DNA of 64,000 nucleotides from Streptomyces canus (GTDB taxonomy: Bacteria; Actinomycetota; Actinomycetes; Streptomycetales; Streptomycetaceae). Below are positions 33,414-42,472 of this stretch, piece after piece. A program made the position numbers and the translations under genes. Position 1 is the stretch's first letter. Each line of letters opens with the position of its first letter. Under the pieces are notes generated by a model. It was not told the origin of the DNA. It did not search any database and worked only from the letters and a program-made list of their open reading frames with translations. The stretch spans positions 5,270,001 through 5,334,000 of the forward strand of contig NZ_JAUSWW010000001.1 in NCBI RefSeq assembly GCF_030815415.1, read 5' to 3'.

Positions 33414-33443
33414 CCCTGAGAGGTCCCTGTGAGTTTCTCAGGG
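33414..33443. promoter_or_regulatory. Inverted repeat upstream of the two-component operon
   Basis: CCCTGAGA and TCTCAGGG, 14 bases apart, lie 54-83 bases before the response-regulator start; TCCCTGTGAG adds a further half-site. Possible operator for autoregulation by the response regulator. Confidence 0.45.
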
Positions 33444-33496
33444 AAATCACAGGTTCTGGAAAGCGTGCTCTCAGAGGATCCAGACAGTGTGGCCAC

Positions 33497-34237
33497 ATGA
33501 CCACGACCTCGCCCCAGGGGCGCACCGAACTGCTGAGGCCGGACGGGAGCCCCGTCCGAGTGCTTGTGGTGGACGACGAGCTGTCGATCACCGAGCTGCT
33601 GTCCATGGCCCTGCGCTATGAGGGATGGCAGATCCGGAGTGCGGGAGATGGCACGGGTGCCATCCAGACGGCTCGGGAGTTCCGGCCCGACGCCGTCGTT
33701 CTCGACATGATGCTGCCCGACATGGACGGGCTGACCGTCCTGGGGCGCATGCGCCGTGAGCTGCCGGACGTTCCCGTCCTGTTCCTCACCGCGAAGGACG
33801 CCGTCGAGGACCGGATCGCCGGGCTCACCGCCGGTGGCGACGACTACGTCACCAAGCCCTTCAGCCTCGAAGAGGTCGTGGCCCGGCTGCGCGGGCTGAT
33901 CCGCCGCTCCGGTGCCGCCGACCGGCGCTCGGACTCCGTGCTGGTCGTCGGTGACCTCACCCTCGACGAGGACAGCCACGAGGTGTCGCGGGCCGGCGAG
34001 GGCATCCATCTCACCGCCACCGAGTTCGAGCTGCTGCGCTTCCTGATGCGCAACCCGCGGCGCGTGCTCAGCAAGGCGCAGATCCTCGACCGTGTGTGGT
34101 CCTACGACTTCGGCGGCCAGGCCAACGTGGTCGAGCTCTACATCTCGTACCTCCGTCGCAAGATCGACGCCGGCCGTGAGCCCATGATCCACACCCGGCG
34201 TGGAGCCGGTTACCTGATCAAGCCCGCCGCGTCATGA
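33497..34237 (+). CDS. OmpR-family response regulator
   Basis: A 246-residue protein. The receiver domain (about 20-135) shows the acidic pair in VVDDE, phosphoacceptor Asp70 (AVVLDMMLPDMDG), Thr in FLTAKD and Lys in DDYVTKPF. The C-terminal winged helix (about 150-243) shows LTATEFELLRFLMRNPRRVLSKAQILDRVW and the final HTRRGAGYLIKP. Its stop overlaps the kinase start (ATGA), so the two are one unit. Downstream glycosyltransferase genes follow with similar tight spacing, suggesting control of surface glycosylation. Confidence 0.94.
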   Translation: MTTTSPQGRTELLRPDGSPVRVLVVDDELSITELLSMALRYEGWQIRSAGDGTGAIQTAREFRPDAVVLDMMLPDMDGLTVLGRMRRELPDVPVLFLTAKDAVEDRIAGLTAGGDDYVTKPFSLEEVVARLRGLIRRSGAADRRSDSVLVVGDLTLDEDSHEVSRAGEGIHLTATEFELLRFLMRNPRRVLSKAQILDRVWSYDFGGQANVVELYISYLRRKIDAGREPMIHTRRGAGYLIKPAAS

Positions 34238-35835
34238 GCGGACGACGACGGCCGCGTACGCAGAAGAAGCGACTGGGCAAGCCGCGTACCCTGCGGGCGC
34301 GGCTCGTCGTCGCGTCCGTGGTGCTGATCGCGGTGGTGTGCGCGGTGATCGGTACGGTGACGACGCTTGCGTTGCGGTCGCATCTGTACGAGCAGTTGGA
34401 CACCAAGGTCGGAGAGTCCGCGGCGCGGGCCGCCGGCTTGGGCGCCCCGCCCGGCAAGGACGTCAAGGGTGAGGGCGACGCCCTCCCCCAGGGGGCCACG
34501 TCCGACCTGAGCAACCTCGTCAAGGGGCCGCAGGAAGGCACCGTCGTGGCCTCGGTCCAGAACAGCAACATCACCGACGCCAAGGTCGGCGTGAAGAACG
34601 ACTCCTACGAACCGACGGCGAAAGATCTGAGCGATGAGGCGATGGAGGTGCTCAACCAGGTCTCCCAGGACCGGAAGACGCACACCGTCGACATCCCCGG
34701 CCTCGGTGAGTACCGCGTCAAGTACGCCTCCGGCACCAAGGGCGACTACTACGTCGCGTTGCCCACCGCCGAAGTCAACAACACCCTCAACACCCTCATT
34801 GCCGTAGAAGCCAGCGTCACCGCCGCCGGTCTCATCGCCGCCGGTATCGCCGGTACCGTCATCGTCGGCGTAGCCACCCGCCCCCTCCGCCGCGTCGCCG
34901 CGACAGCGACCCGTGTCTCCGAACTCCCCTTGCACACCGGCGAGGTGAACCTCAGCGAACGTGTCCCCGAGTCGGAATGCGACCCGAACACCGAGGTCGG
35001 CAAGGTGGGCGCCGCGCTGAACCGGATGCTGGACCACGTCCACGCCGCCCTGCACTCGCGTCAGCAGAGCGAGATGCGCGTACGGCAGTTCGTCGCCGAC
35101 GCCAGTCACGAGCTCAGAACCCCCCTCTCCTCCATCCGCGGTTACGCCGAGCTGACCAGACGCGGCAGAGAGCAGATCGGCCCCGACACCCGGCACGCCC
35201 TCGGCCGTATCGAGTCCGAGGCGGGCCGGATGACGTTGCTGGTCGAGGATCTGCTCCTCCTCGCGCGGCTCGACGCCGGCCGGCCCCTCCAGTTCGAGCA
35301 GACCGATCTCATCCCGCTCGTCGTGGACACCATCAGCGACACCCGCGCGGCCGGCATGGACCACAACTGGCGTCTCGACCTGCCCGATGAACCCGCCCTC
35401 GTCTCCGGCGACGCCGCACGCCTCCAGCAGGTGCTCATCAACCTGCTCGGCAACGCCCGCAAGCACACGGAGCCCGGTACCACCATCACCGCCCGTATCC
35501 AGCGGCGCGGACCCTGGATGTGCGTGGACGTCGAGGACAACGGCCAGGGCATCCCGCCCGATCTGCTGCCGCATGTCTTCGAGCGGTTCGCGCGCGGTGA
35601 CTCCTCGCGGTCCAGGGCCTCCGGGTCCACCGGGCTCGGGCTCGCCATCGTGCAGGCCGTGGTGACGGCGCACGGCGGTGCCGTGACCGTGGACAGCGTT
35701 CCGGGGCGGACCGTGTTCACCGTGCATCTGCCCGCGCTCGCCCCGGTGGCCCCCCGCCCGGCCCCCGAAACGAACTGGCAATCGCACTCACAGGTACAGC
35801 ACAGTGCCAGCACATGGGTGCAACAGGGCACTTGA
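34234..35835 (+). CDS. Sensor histidine kinase
   Basis: A 533-residue membrane kinase: helix 1 (about 22-46), an extracytoplasmic sensor (about 50-190), helix 2 (about 190-213), HAMP, HisKA with His292 (FVADASHELRTPLSSIRGY) and HATPase (NLLGNARKH; VEDNGQGIPPDLLPHVFERFARGD; GSTGLGLAIVQAVV). All kinase motifs look intact. The C-terminus ends in a Pro/Gln/Ser tail. It pairs with the response regulator upstream, sharing ATGA. The sensed signal is unknown, but coupling to the GT2-GtrA and ArnT-like genes suggests an envelope cue. Confidence 0.93.
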   Translation: MSGRRRPRTQKKRLGKPRTLRARLVVASVVLIAVVCAVIGTVTTLALRSHLYEQLDTKVGESAARAAGLGAPPGKDVKGEGDALPQGATSDLSNLVKGPQEGTVVASVQNSNITDAKVGVKNDSYEPTAKDLSDEAMEVLNQVSQDRKTHTVDIPGLGEYRVKYASGTKGDYYVALPTAEVNNTLNTLIAVEASVTAAGLIAAGIAGTVIVGVATRPLRRVAATATRVSELPLHTGEVNLSERVPESECDPNTEVGKVGAALNRMLDHVHAALHSRQQSEMRVRQFVADASHELRTPLSSIRGYAELTRRGREQIGPDTRHALGRIESEAGRMTLLVEDLLLLARLDAGRPLQFEQTDLIPLVVDTISDTRAAGMDHNWRLDLPDEPALVSGDAARLQQVLINLLGNARKHTEPGTTITARIQRRGPWMCVDVEDNGQGIPPDLLPHVFERFARGDSSRSRASGSTGLGLAIVQAVVTAHGGAVTVDSVPGRTVFTVHLPALAPVAPRPAPETNWQSHSQVQHSASTWVQQGT

Positions 35836-35849
35836 CCAGAGTCGTTGTC

Positions 35850-37328
35850 ATGCGAACCGACTCTTCTCCCGGCAATCTGCCGGCGCGGGAGCACCTCCCG
35901 GCCGGAGCCGCCGGTGCGCCTGTCCTGGACGTAGTGATCCCCGTCTACAACGAGGAGAAGGACCTCCAGCCGTGTGTGCTGAGACTGCACGAGCACCTCA
36001 AGCGCACCTTCCCGTACGCGTTCCGCATCACGATCGCGGACAACGCGTCGACGGACACCACCCCACAGGTGGCGTCACGGCTGGAGGCGGAGATCGCCGA
36101 GGTCAGCAACTTCCGCCTGGAGCAGAAGGGCCGTGGTCGCGCCCTGCGCACCGTGTGGTCCGCCTCGGACGCCCCGATCCTCGCCTACATGGACGTGGAC
36201 CTGTCCACCGACCTCAACGCCCTGCTCCCGCTGGTGGCCCCGCTGATCTCGGGCCACTCCGACCTGGCGATCGGCTCCCGGCTCGCCCGCTCCTCCCGTG
36301 TGGTGCGCGGCCCCAAGCGGGAGTTCATCAGCCGCTCGTACAACCTGATCCTGCGCGGCTCGCTCCAGGCCCGCTTCTCGGACGCGCAGTGCGGCTTCAA
36401 GGCGATCCGGCGTGATGTCGCCCAGGTGCTGCTGCCGATGGTCGAGGACACCGGCTGGTTCTTCGACACCGAGATGCTCGTCATCGCCGAGCGCGCGGGG
36501 CTCCGTATCCATGAAGTGCCCGTCGACTGGGTCGACGACCCGGACTCCACCGTCCACATCGTGAAGACGGCGACCGAGGACCTCAAGGGGGTGTGGCGGG
36601 TGGGCAAGGCCCTGGCCACCGGCTCCCTGCCGCTGGACCGGATCACCCGGCCGTTCGGCGACGATCCGCGCGACCGTGAGATCCAGGACGTACCGAAGGG
36701 GCTGGCCCGCCAGCTCGTCGGGTTCTGTGTGGTCGGTGGGCTTTCGACCCTCTTCTATCTGCTGCTCTACAGCGTCTTCCGGCAGTTCGGAGGCTCGCAG
36801 GTCGCCAACGCGCTCGCCCTGCTGGTCTCGGCCGTCGCCAATACTGCGGCCAACCGCCGGCTGACCTTCGGGGTGCGCGGCGGTGGGAGCGCCGTCAAGC
36901 ACCAGGCCCAAGGGCTGGTCGTCTTCGGCATCGGCCTCGCACTGACCAGTGGTTCCCTCGCCGCTCTCAACGCGGCCAGCAGCGACCCGGCGCACTCCAC
37001 CGAGCTGGCGGTCCTCGTCGCCGCCAACCTCGCGGCGACCGTGCTGCGCTTCCTGCTCTTCCGCGCCTGGGTCTTCCCCGAGCGCCGCGAGTCGACGGTG
37101 GTGGCCTCGCACCAGCCGGCCCCCGCCCCCTCCTCGCCCACCCACTCCACGCAGTACCCCACCCGGCAGCTGCACTACGCGCCGCTGCCGCAGCGCCCGA
37201 CGGCGCCCCAGTACTCGTACGACACCCAGATCCGCGCCGGTGAAGCCGCGGACCAGACCTGGCGGGACGCCACCGTGCAGCTTCAGCCGGTGCGCCCCTC
37301 CGACAACACCCCGGGGGACCCCCGATGA
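35850..37328 (+). CDS. GT2 glycosyltransferase fused to GtrA
   Basis: A 492-residue fusion. The N-terminal GT2 domain (about 20-250) resembles polyprenyl-phosphate sugar synthases (DVVIPVYNEEKDLQ; ADNASTD; the DxD-type YMDVDLSTDL; DAQCGFKAIRRDVA). A GtrA domain with four membrane helices follows (about 285-415), then a Pro/Gln/Tyr-rich cytoplasmic tail. It should make and help translocate a lipid-linked sugar. The following gene encodes an ArnT/PMT-like transferase with overlapping ATGA, as in the ykcC-ykcB pair of Bacillus. ATG 35850 is preferred over an upstream start at 35814 that overlaps the kinase gene. Confidence 0.9.
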   Translation: MRTDSSPGNLPAREHLPAGAAGAPVLDVVIPVYNEEKDLQPCVLRLHEHLKRTFPYAFRITIADNASTDTTPQVASRLEAEIAEVSNFRLEQKGRGRALRTVWSASDAPILAYMDVDLSTDLNALLPLVAPLISGHSDLAIGSRLARSSRVVRGPKREFISRSYNLILRGSLQARFSDAQCGFKAIRRDVAQVLLPMVEDTGWFFDTEMLVIAERAGLRIHEVPVDWVDDPDSTVHIVKTATEDLKGVWRVGKALATGSLPLDRITRPFGDDPRDREIQDVPKGLARQLVGFCVVGGLSTLFYLLLYSVFRQFGGSQVANALALLVSAVANTAANRRLTFGVRGGGSAVKHQAQGLVVFGIGLALTSGSLAALNAASSDPAHSTELAVLVAANLAATVLRFLLFRAWVFPERRESTVVASHQPAPAPSSPTHSTQYPTRQLHYAPLPQRPTAPQYSYDTQIRAGEAADQTWRDATVQLQPVRPSDNTPGDPR

Positions 37329-39505
37329 CCATCACCGGTACGGCCGTCCAGGAGCCCTCGGCTTCCACGGCCCCGCCCGCCCCCGAGGCCGGCGAACCCA
37401 AGCAGCCCTTCGTCAAGAGACTGTGGCGCGGCCGCCCCGAGGACGCCCGCTGGGCACGGCCCGCGTTCTGGGGCCTGCTGCTGGTCACCGCGGCGCTCTA
37501 CTTCTCCAACCTGAGCTCCTCCGGCTACGCCAACTCCTTCTACTCCGCGGCGGTCCAGGCCGGCAGCCAGTCCTGGAAGGCGTTCTTCTTCGGCTCGCTG
37601 GACGCGGGCAACGCCATCACCGTCGACAAGCCCCCGGCCGCGCTGTGGCCGATGGCCCTGTCGGTGCGGGTCTTCGGGCTCAGCTCCTTCGCGATCCTGA
37701 TGCCCGAGGTCCTCATGGGCATCGGCACGGTCGCCGTCGTGTACGCCTCCGTCCGCCGCCGCTTCAGCCCCGCGGCCGGTCTGATCGCGGGCGCCGTGAT
37801 GGCGCTCACCCCCGTCGCGGCGCTGATGTTCCGGTTCAACAACCCGGACGCCATGCTGGCCCTGCTGATGGCCGTGGCCTGCTACTTCGTGGTCCGCGCC
37901 CTGGAGGACGGCCGGACGAAGTGGCTGCTGTGGGCCGGTGTCGCGATCGGCTTCGCGTTTCTCGCCAAGACCCTCCAGGCCTTCCTGATCCTGCCGCCGC
38001 TCGCGATCGTCTACGCGGTCTGCGCGCCGGTGTCGCTGAAGAAGCGCCTCGGACAGCTGGCCGCGGCGACAGCCGCGATCATCGTCTCCGGCGGCTGGTG
38101 GGTCGCGATCGTCGAGCTGTGGCCCGCGTCCTCCCGCCCCTACATCGGCGGCTCCCAGAACAACAGCTTCCTCGAGCTGACCTTCGGCTACAACGGCCTC
38201 GGACGCCTCAACGGCGAGGAGACCGGCAGCGTCGGCGGCGGTGGCGGCAACACCGGCACCGGCCAGTGGGGCGAGACCGGCTGGGACCGGATGTTCAACT
38301 CCGAGATCGGCGGCCAGATCTCCTGGCTGCTCCCGGCCGCGTTGATCCTGCTGGTCGCGGGCCTGGTGGCGACGCGCAAGCTCAAGCGGACGTCCGTCAC
38401 CCGCGGTTCGTTCCTCGTCTGGGGCGGCTCGCTGCTCATCACCATGGTCGTCTTCAGCTACATGGCCGGCATCTTCCACCAGTACTACACCGTCGCCCTC
38501 GCGCCCTACCTGGCCGCCGTGATCGGCATGGGCTCGACCCTGCTGTGGGAGAGGCGCAAGGACATCTGGGCGTCCCTCACCCTCGCGGCCGCGGTCGTGG
38601 CCAGCGCCGCCTGGGGTTACGTCCTGCTCAACCGCACCCCGGACTACCTGCCCTGGCTGAAGTGGCTGGTCCTGATCGGCGGCCTGGTCTCCGCGCTCGG
38701 CCTGGTCTTCGCGGGCCGGATCAACCGGCAACTCGCCCTCGCGGCGGCGTCGGTGGGCCTGGCGGCCTCGCTGGCCGGTCCGACGGCGTACACCGTCAGC
38801 ACGCTCCAGGAGGGCCACACCGGCTCCATCGTGACGGCCGGTCCCGCCGGCGCAAGCATGATGGGCGGCCGGGGCGGTCCCGGTGGCGGCGGCGGTATGG
38901 GCGGCGGCATGCCGGGCCAGAACCAGCAGAACGGCAACACGCAGGGCCAGGGCCAGCAGGGCGGCAACGGCAACGGCTTCCCCGGTGGCGGCATGCCCGG
39001 CCAGAACGGCAACAGCAACGGCAACGGCAACTCCCAGGGCGGCCAGAGCCAGCAGCAGGGCCAGGGCCGGCAGAACGGCGGCATGCCCGGCGGCACCACC
39101 GGCGAAGGCGGCGGCATGGGTGGCGGCGTCGGCGGCCTCCTCAACGGCGCGACCGTCTCCGACGAGGCCAAGAAGCTCCTGGAAACCGACTCCGGCGACT
39201 ACACCTGGGTCGCGGCGGCCATCGGCGCCCAGAACGCGGCGAGTTACCAGCTCTCCACCGGCGAACCGGTCATGGCGATCGGCGGCTTCAACGGCACCGA
39301 CCCGTCCCCGACGCTGGCGCAGTTCAAGGAGTACGTGGCGGACGGCAAGGTCCACTACTTCATCTCCAGCGGCTCCGGCGGCGGCATGGGCGGCAGCAGC
39401 AGCGGCACGTCCTCGCAGATCACCAGCTGGGTCGAGGCCAACTTCAAGAAGGTGACGGTGGGTTCGGCCACCTTCTACGACCTGACGCAGAAGGCGAGCA
39501 GCTGA
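37325..39505 (+). CDS. ArnT/PMT-like (YkcA/B-type) glycosyltransferase
   Basis: A 726-residue multi-pass protein. The N-terminal catalytic part (about 35-480) has ten or more membrane helices and an early DKPP motif (ITVDKPPAALWPM) typical of GT39/GT83 enzymes that use lipid-linked sugars. An extracytoplasmic segment rich in Gly, Gln, Asn and Met (about 510-600) precedes a small C-terminal alpha/beta domain (GDYTWVAAAIGAQNAASYQL ... VHYFISSG) of the YkcA/B-related type. It probably transfers sugar from the lipid carrier made by the upstream GT2-GtrA to a surface acceptor. A strong terminator follows. Confidence 0.88.
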   Translation: MTITGTAVQEPSASTAPPAPEAGEPKQPFVKRLWRGRPEDARWARPAFWGLLLVTAALYFSNLSSSGYANSFYSAAVQAGSQSWKAFFFGSLDAGNAITVDKPPAALWPMALSVRVFGLSSFAILMPEVLMGIGTVAVVYASVRRRFSPAAGLIAGAVMALTPVAALMFRFNNPDAMLALLMAVACYFVVRALEDGRTKWLLWAGVAIGFAFLAKTLQAFLILPPLAIVYAVCAPVSLKKRLGQLAAATAAIIVSGGWWVAIVELWPASSRPYIGGSQNNSFLELTFGYNGLGRLNGEETGSVGGGGGNTGTGQWGETGWDRMFNSEIGGQISWLLPAALILLVAGLVATRKLKRTSVTRGSFLVWGGSLLITMVVFSYMAGIFHQYYTVALAPYLAAVIGMGSTLLWERRKDIWASLTLAAAVVASAAWGYVLLNRTPDYLPWLKWLVLIGGLVSALGLVFAGRINRQLALAAASVGLAASLAGPTAYTVSTLQEGHTGSIVTAGPAGASMMGGRGGPGGGGGMGGGMPGQNQQNGNTQGQGQQGGNGNGFPGGGMPGQNGNSNGNGNSQGGQSQQQGQGRQNGGMPGGTTGEGGGMGGGVGGLLNGATVSDEAKKLLETDSGDYTWVAAAIGAQNAASYQLSTGEPVMAIGGFNGTDPSPTLAQFKEYVADGKVHYFISSGSGGGMGGSSSGTSSQITSWVEANFKKVTVGSATFYDLTQKASS

Positions 39506-39519
39506 TCCGTAGCTGACAG

Positions 39520-39551
39520 GAGGGCGGTGGCCGAATGTGGCCGCCGCCCTC
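39520..39551 (+). terminator. Terminator of the two-component / glycosyltransferase operon
   Basis: A 13-bp stem (GAGGGCGGTGGCC / GGCCGCCGCCCTC, one G-T pair) with a 6-base loop, 14 bases after the last stop. Confidence 0.75.
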
Positions 39552-39563
39552 TCTCATATCTCT

Positions 39564-39601
39564 GTTGTACGCCGTATAGGAGCTGTTCTACGGTGTACAA
39601 C
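39564..39601. promoter_or_regulatory. Operator overlapping the efflux-pump promoter
   Basis: GTTGTACGCCGTA and TACGGTGTACAAC are inverted (12 of 13 positions) around a 12-base centre, ending at the base before the pump ATG. TTGTAC could be the -35 box and TACGGT the -10, which would make the transcript leaderless. The TetR gene downstream of the pump is the probable ligand-responsive repressor. Confidence 0.65.
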
Positions 39602-41083
39602 ATGTCCGCTCCCGCACCCGTCACCGTCTCCCAGGGCCACCCCCAGCGCTGGCTCATCCTCGGCGTCATCTGTCTCGCCCAGCTCACCGTCGTCCTCGAC
39701 AACACCGTCCTGAACGTCGCGATCCCCTCCCTCACCGAGGAACTGGGCGCGGCCACCTCGGACATCCAGTGGATGATCAACGCGTACTCCCTGGTGCAGT
39801 CCGGCCTCCTGCTCAGCGCGGGCAGCGCCGCCGACCGCTACGGCCGCAAGAAGATGCTGATCGCGGGCCTGACCCTGTTCGGCGCGGGCTCGCTGGTAGC
39901 CGGACTGGCCGACAGCACGGGCCAGTTGATCGCCGCGCGGGCCGGGATGGGCGTCGGCGGCGCGCTGCTGCTGACCACGACCCTCGCGGTGGTGATGCAG
40001 ATCTTCGCGCCCGAGGAGCACGCCAAGGCGATCGGTATCTGGGCGGCGGTCAACGCGCTCGGCTTCGCCTGCGGCCCGCTGCTCGGCGGCTTCATGCTGG
40101 ACCACTTCTGGTGGGGTGCGATCTTCCTGATCAACCTCCCGGTCGCGGCGGTCGGTCTCGTGGCCGCCATCACCCTGGTCCCCGAGTCCAAGAACCCGCG
40201 CGGCGACCGCCCCGACCTCCTCGGCGCCCTTTTGTCGACCATCGGCATGGCCTCCCTGGTGTTCGCGATCATCTCCGGTCCCGGGCACGGCTGGACGTCC
40301 GGCCGGGTGCTGACGTCGGCGACTGTCGCGGTCGTGGTGCTCGCCGGGTTCGCGTACTGGGAGAGCCGCATCGAATACCCCATGCTCGACCTGCACTTCT
40401 TCAGGAACCGCCGCTTCACCGGCGCCATCTCGGGCGCGGTGCTGATCACCTTCGGCATGGGCGGCTCGCTCTTCCTGCTCACCCAGCACATGCAGTTCGT
40501 CCTCGGCTACGGCCCATTGGAGGCCGGTCTGCGCACGGCCCCGCTCGCCCTCACGATCGTGGCCCTCAACTTCTCCGGGGTGGCCGCCAAGTGGGCGGCC
40601 AGGCTGGGGAATCCGGCCGCGATCGGGCTGGGCATGGTCCTGATGTCGGGCGGCCTGGTGTCCATCGCGACGGTCGCCTCCGGCGGCTACACCGGAACGC
40701 TGCTGGGGCTGCTGCTGATCGGTGCGGGCGCCGCGGTCGCCAATCCGGCGATGGCGCACGCGATCATGAGCTCCATTCCGCCGGAGAAGGCGGGGATCGG
40801 GGCGGGGATCAACGGGACGGTGGCGGAGTTCGGACAGGGTCTGGGGGTCGCGGTGCTGGGCGCGGTGCTGAGCTCTCGGTTCGCGGCGCTGATTCCGGTG
40901 GCGGCGTCTTCGCTGCCGGCGGCGTTGGCGGCGGCGGGGTCGGATGCCGAGAAGGCGCGTATCACGGACGCCTACTCCTCGGGGCTGGAGACCAGCTTGT
41001 TGGTGGGAGCGGTGGCCGTGCTGTTGGGTGGGTTGGTCGCGGGGGCGTTGCTGCGGCGGGCTGAGCGGGAAGAGGTCGCCTAA
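39602..41083 (+). CDS. DHA2-family MFS drug efflux transporter
   Basis: A 493-residue, 14-helix major facilitator of the EmrB/QacA type. Motif LDNTVLNVAIPSL in helix 1, the loop signature SAADRYGRKKM (motif A) and the helix-5 GPLLGG motif mark an antiporter. It should export hydrophobic drugs using the proton gradient. ATG 39602 lies directly after the operator, and no ribosome site is within range, so leaderless translation is likely. The TetR regulator follows 59 bases later on the same strand. Confidence 0.92.
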   Translation: MSAPAPVTVSQGHPQRWLILGVICLAQLTVVLDNTVLNVAIPSLTEELGAATSDIQWMINAYSLVQSGLLLSAGSAADRYGRKKMLIAGLTLFGAGSLVAGLADSTGQLIAARAGMGVGGALLLTTTLAVVMQIFAPEEHAKAIGIWAAVNALGFACGPLLGGFMLDHFWWGAIFLINLPVAAVGLVAAITLVPESKNPRGDRPDLLGALLSTIGMASLVFAIISGPGHGWTSGRVLTSATVAVVVLAGFAYWESRIEYPMLDLHFFRNRRFTGAISGAVLITFGMGGSLFLLTQHMQFVLGYGPLEAGLRTAPLALTIVALNFSGVAAKWAARLGNPAAIGLGMVLMSGGLVSIATVASGGYTGTLLGLLLIGAGAAVANPAMAHAIMSSIPPEKAGIGAGINGTVAEFGQGLGVAVLGAVLSSRFAALIPVAASSLPAALAAAGSDAEKARITDAYSSGLETSLLVGAVAVLLGGLVAGALLRRAEREEVA

Positions 41084-41142
41084 GAGCTCGGGGGCGGGGG
41101 CGCCTAAGCTGATCGACAATTGCAAGATCAGGAAGGTGTGCC

Positions 41143-41907
41143 ATGGTGAAGGCAGGCCATCGTGCGGAGCGGACCAGCGTGTGGCTGGCGGACAAGGCTC
41201 GGCGTGGCACCCGTGGTGGCGGGCACCCCTCCGGGCTCGACCGTGAGCGCATCACCTCGGTCACCGTCCGGCTCCTGGACGCCGAGGGACTGGCCAAGTT
41301 CTCCATGCGGCGGCTCGCGAGCGAGCTCAATGTCACCGCGATGTCCGTCTATTGGTACGTCGACACCAAGGACGACCTCCTCGAACTCGCCCTCGACGCG
41401 GTCTGCGGCGAACTGACCCTGCCCGACCCGGAGGCCGACGAGGACTGGCGCGACCAACTGCGCACGCTGGCCCGCGGCTACCGCGCCCTCCTGGTCGGCC
41501 ACCCCTGGGTCTCCCCGCTGAGTGGGACCTTCCTCAACATCGGCCCCAACTACCTGGCGTTCGCCCGGGTCATCCAGCACGTCATCCGCCGCACCGGCCT
41601 GCCCGCCCACGGCCTGGCCGCCGCCATCTCCGCCGTCTTCCAGTTCGTGTACGGCTTCGGCACGATCGAGGGCCACTTCATCGCCCGCTCCACCGACGTC
41701 GGCATGACTCCGGACGAGTACTTCCGGCACGCCATGACCACGGTGACCCAGGCCCCGCAGGCCGCCGAGGTCGTCAAAGAGTCCGAGGACATCATGGCGG
41801 CCCGAGGCGGCGACACGGTCGAGGAAATGTGGGAACGGGACTTCGACTTCGCCCTGGACCTGTTGGTGGCCGGGATCGAGGCGATGGTGAAAAGAGAGGG
41901 TGACTGA
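41143..41907 (+). CDS. TetR-family repressor (TetR_C type), probably of the efflux pump
   Basis: A 254-residue regulator. The helix-turn-helix is RITSVTVRLLDAEGLAKFSMRRLASELNVTAMSVYWYVDTKDDLLELALDAV; the longer C-terminal ligand domain (RGYRALLVGHPWVSPLSG ... GFGTIEGHFIARS) is of the TetR_C class that binds tetracycline-like or macrocyclic ligands. AGGAAGG precedes ATG 41143. Its place after a DHA2 pump with a palindromic operator suggests it represses that pump. Confidence 0.9.
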   Translation: MVKAGHRAERTSVWLADKARRGTRGGGHPSGLDRERITSVTVRLLDAEGLAKFSMRRLASELNVTAMSVYWYVDTKDDLLELALDAVCGELTLPDPEADEDWRDQLRTLARGYRALLVGHPWVSPLSGTFLNIGPNYLAFARVIQHVIRRTGLPAHGLAAAISAVFQFVYGFGTIEGHFIARSTDVGMTPDEYFRHAMTTVTQAPQAAEVVKESEDIMAARGGDTVEEMWERDFDFALDLLVAGIEAMVKREGD

Positions 41908-41914
41908 GCCGACC

Positions 41915-41962
41915 TCAGGGGCGCGGGGAACTGCGCGACCAGCCACATCGGACGCGCAGCCG
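41915..41962 (+). repeat. Dispersed intergenic repeat, copy B
   Basis: AGGGGCGCGGGGAACTGCGC, then GACCAGCCACATCGGACGCGCAGCC-like sequence, immediately after the tetR stop. Matches copies A, C and D. Confidence 0.7.
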
Positions 41963-41989
41963 CACACTCGCCGCACCCCCCCCGAGCTG

Positions 41990-42463
41990 TCACGCGCCCG
42001 GCGAAGCCAACCGCGCAGGAAACCCGCCGGTGGCAACCGGTCCCCACTTCACCGGCGTGACCCGAATGATCGACTTCCCCTGCTTCACCATCGCCTCGCG
42101 ATACTCGTCCCAGTCCGGGTGCTCACCCGAGATGTTCCGGAAGTACTCCACGAGCGGCTCGACGGACTCGGGCGAGTCGATGACCTCCGCCGTCCCATCC
42201 ACCTGCACCCACGGCCCGTTCCAGTCGTCGCTCAGCACGACGACACTGACCCGCTCGTCCCGCTTGGCGTTCCGCGTCTTGGCCCGCTCGGGGTACGTGG
42301 ACATCACGATCCGCCCCGAGTCGTCGACCCCGCAGGTCAGCGGCGAGGCCTGCGGGCTCCCGTCGGCCCGGCGGGTCAGCAGCAGGGCCCGGTGCCGGGG
42401 CCGTACGAAGTCCAGCAGGTCATCAAGGGAGACGGTGATGTTCGTCGCGATGTTCGGTGCCAT
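41990..42463 (-). CDS. PPOX-class F420-dependent oxidoreductase
   Basis: A 157-residue split-barrel flavin/F420-binding protein: FVRPRHRALLLTRRADGSPQASPLTCGVDDSGRIVMSTYPERAKTRNAKRDERVSVVVLSDDWNGPWVQVDGTAEV. The pattern and length fit the actinobacterial F420-dependent PPOX family (reductases or biliverdin-like reductases). The substrate is unknown. It is followed toward lower coordinates by repeat B and the convergent tetR, and preceded 10 bases away by the YceI gene stop, so the YceI and PPOX genes may be cotranscribed. Confidence 0.87.
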   Translation of the reverse strand: MAPNIATNITVSLDDLLDFVRPRHRALLLTRRADGSPQASPLTCGVDDSGRIVMSTYPERAKTRNAKRDERVSVVVLSDDWNGPWVQVDGTAEVIDSPESVEPLVEYFRNISGEHPDWDEYREAMVKQGKSIIRVTPVKWGPVATGGFPARLASPGA

Positions 42464-42472
42464 GGCGCCAGC

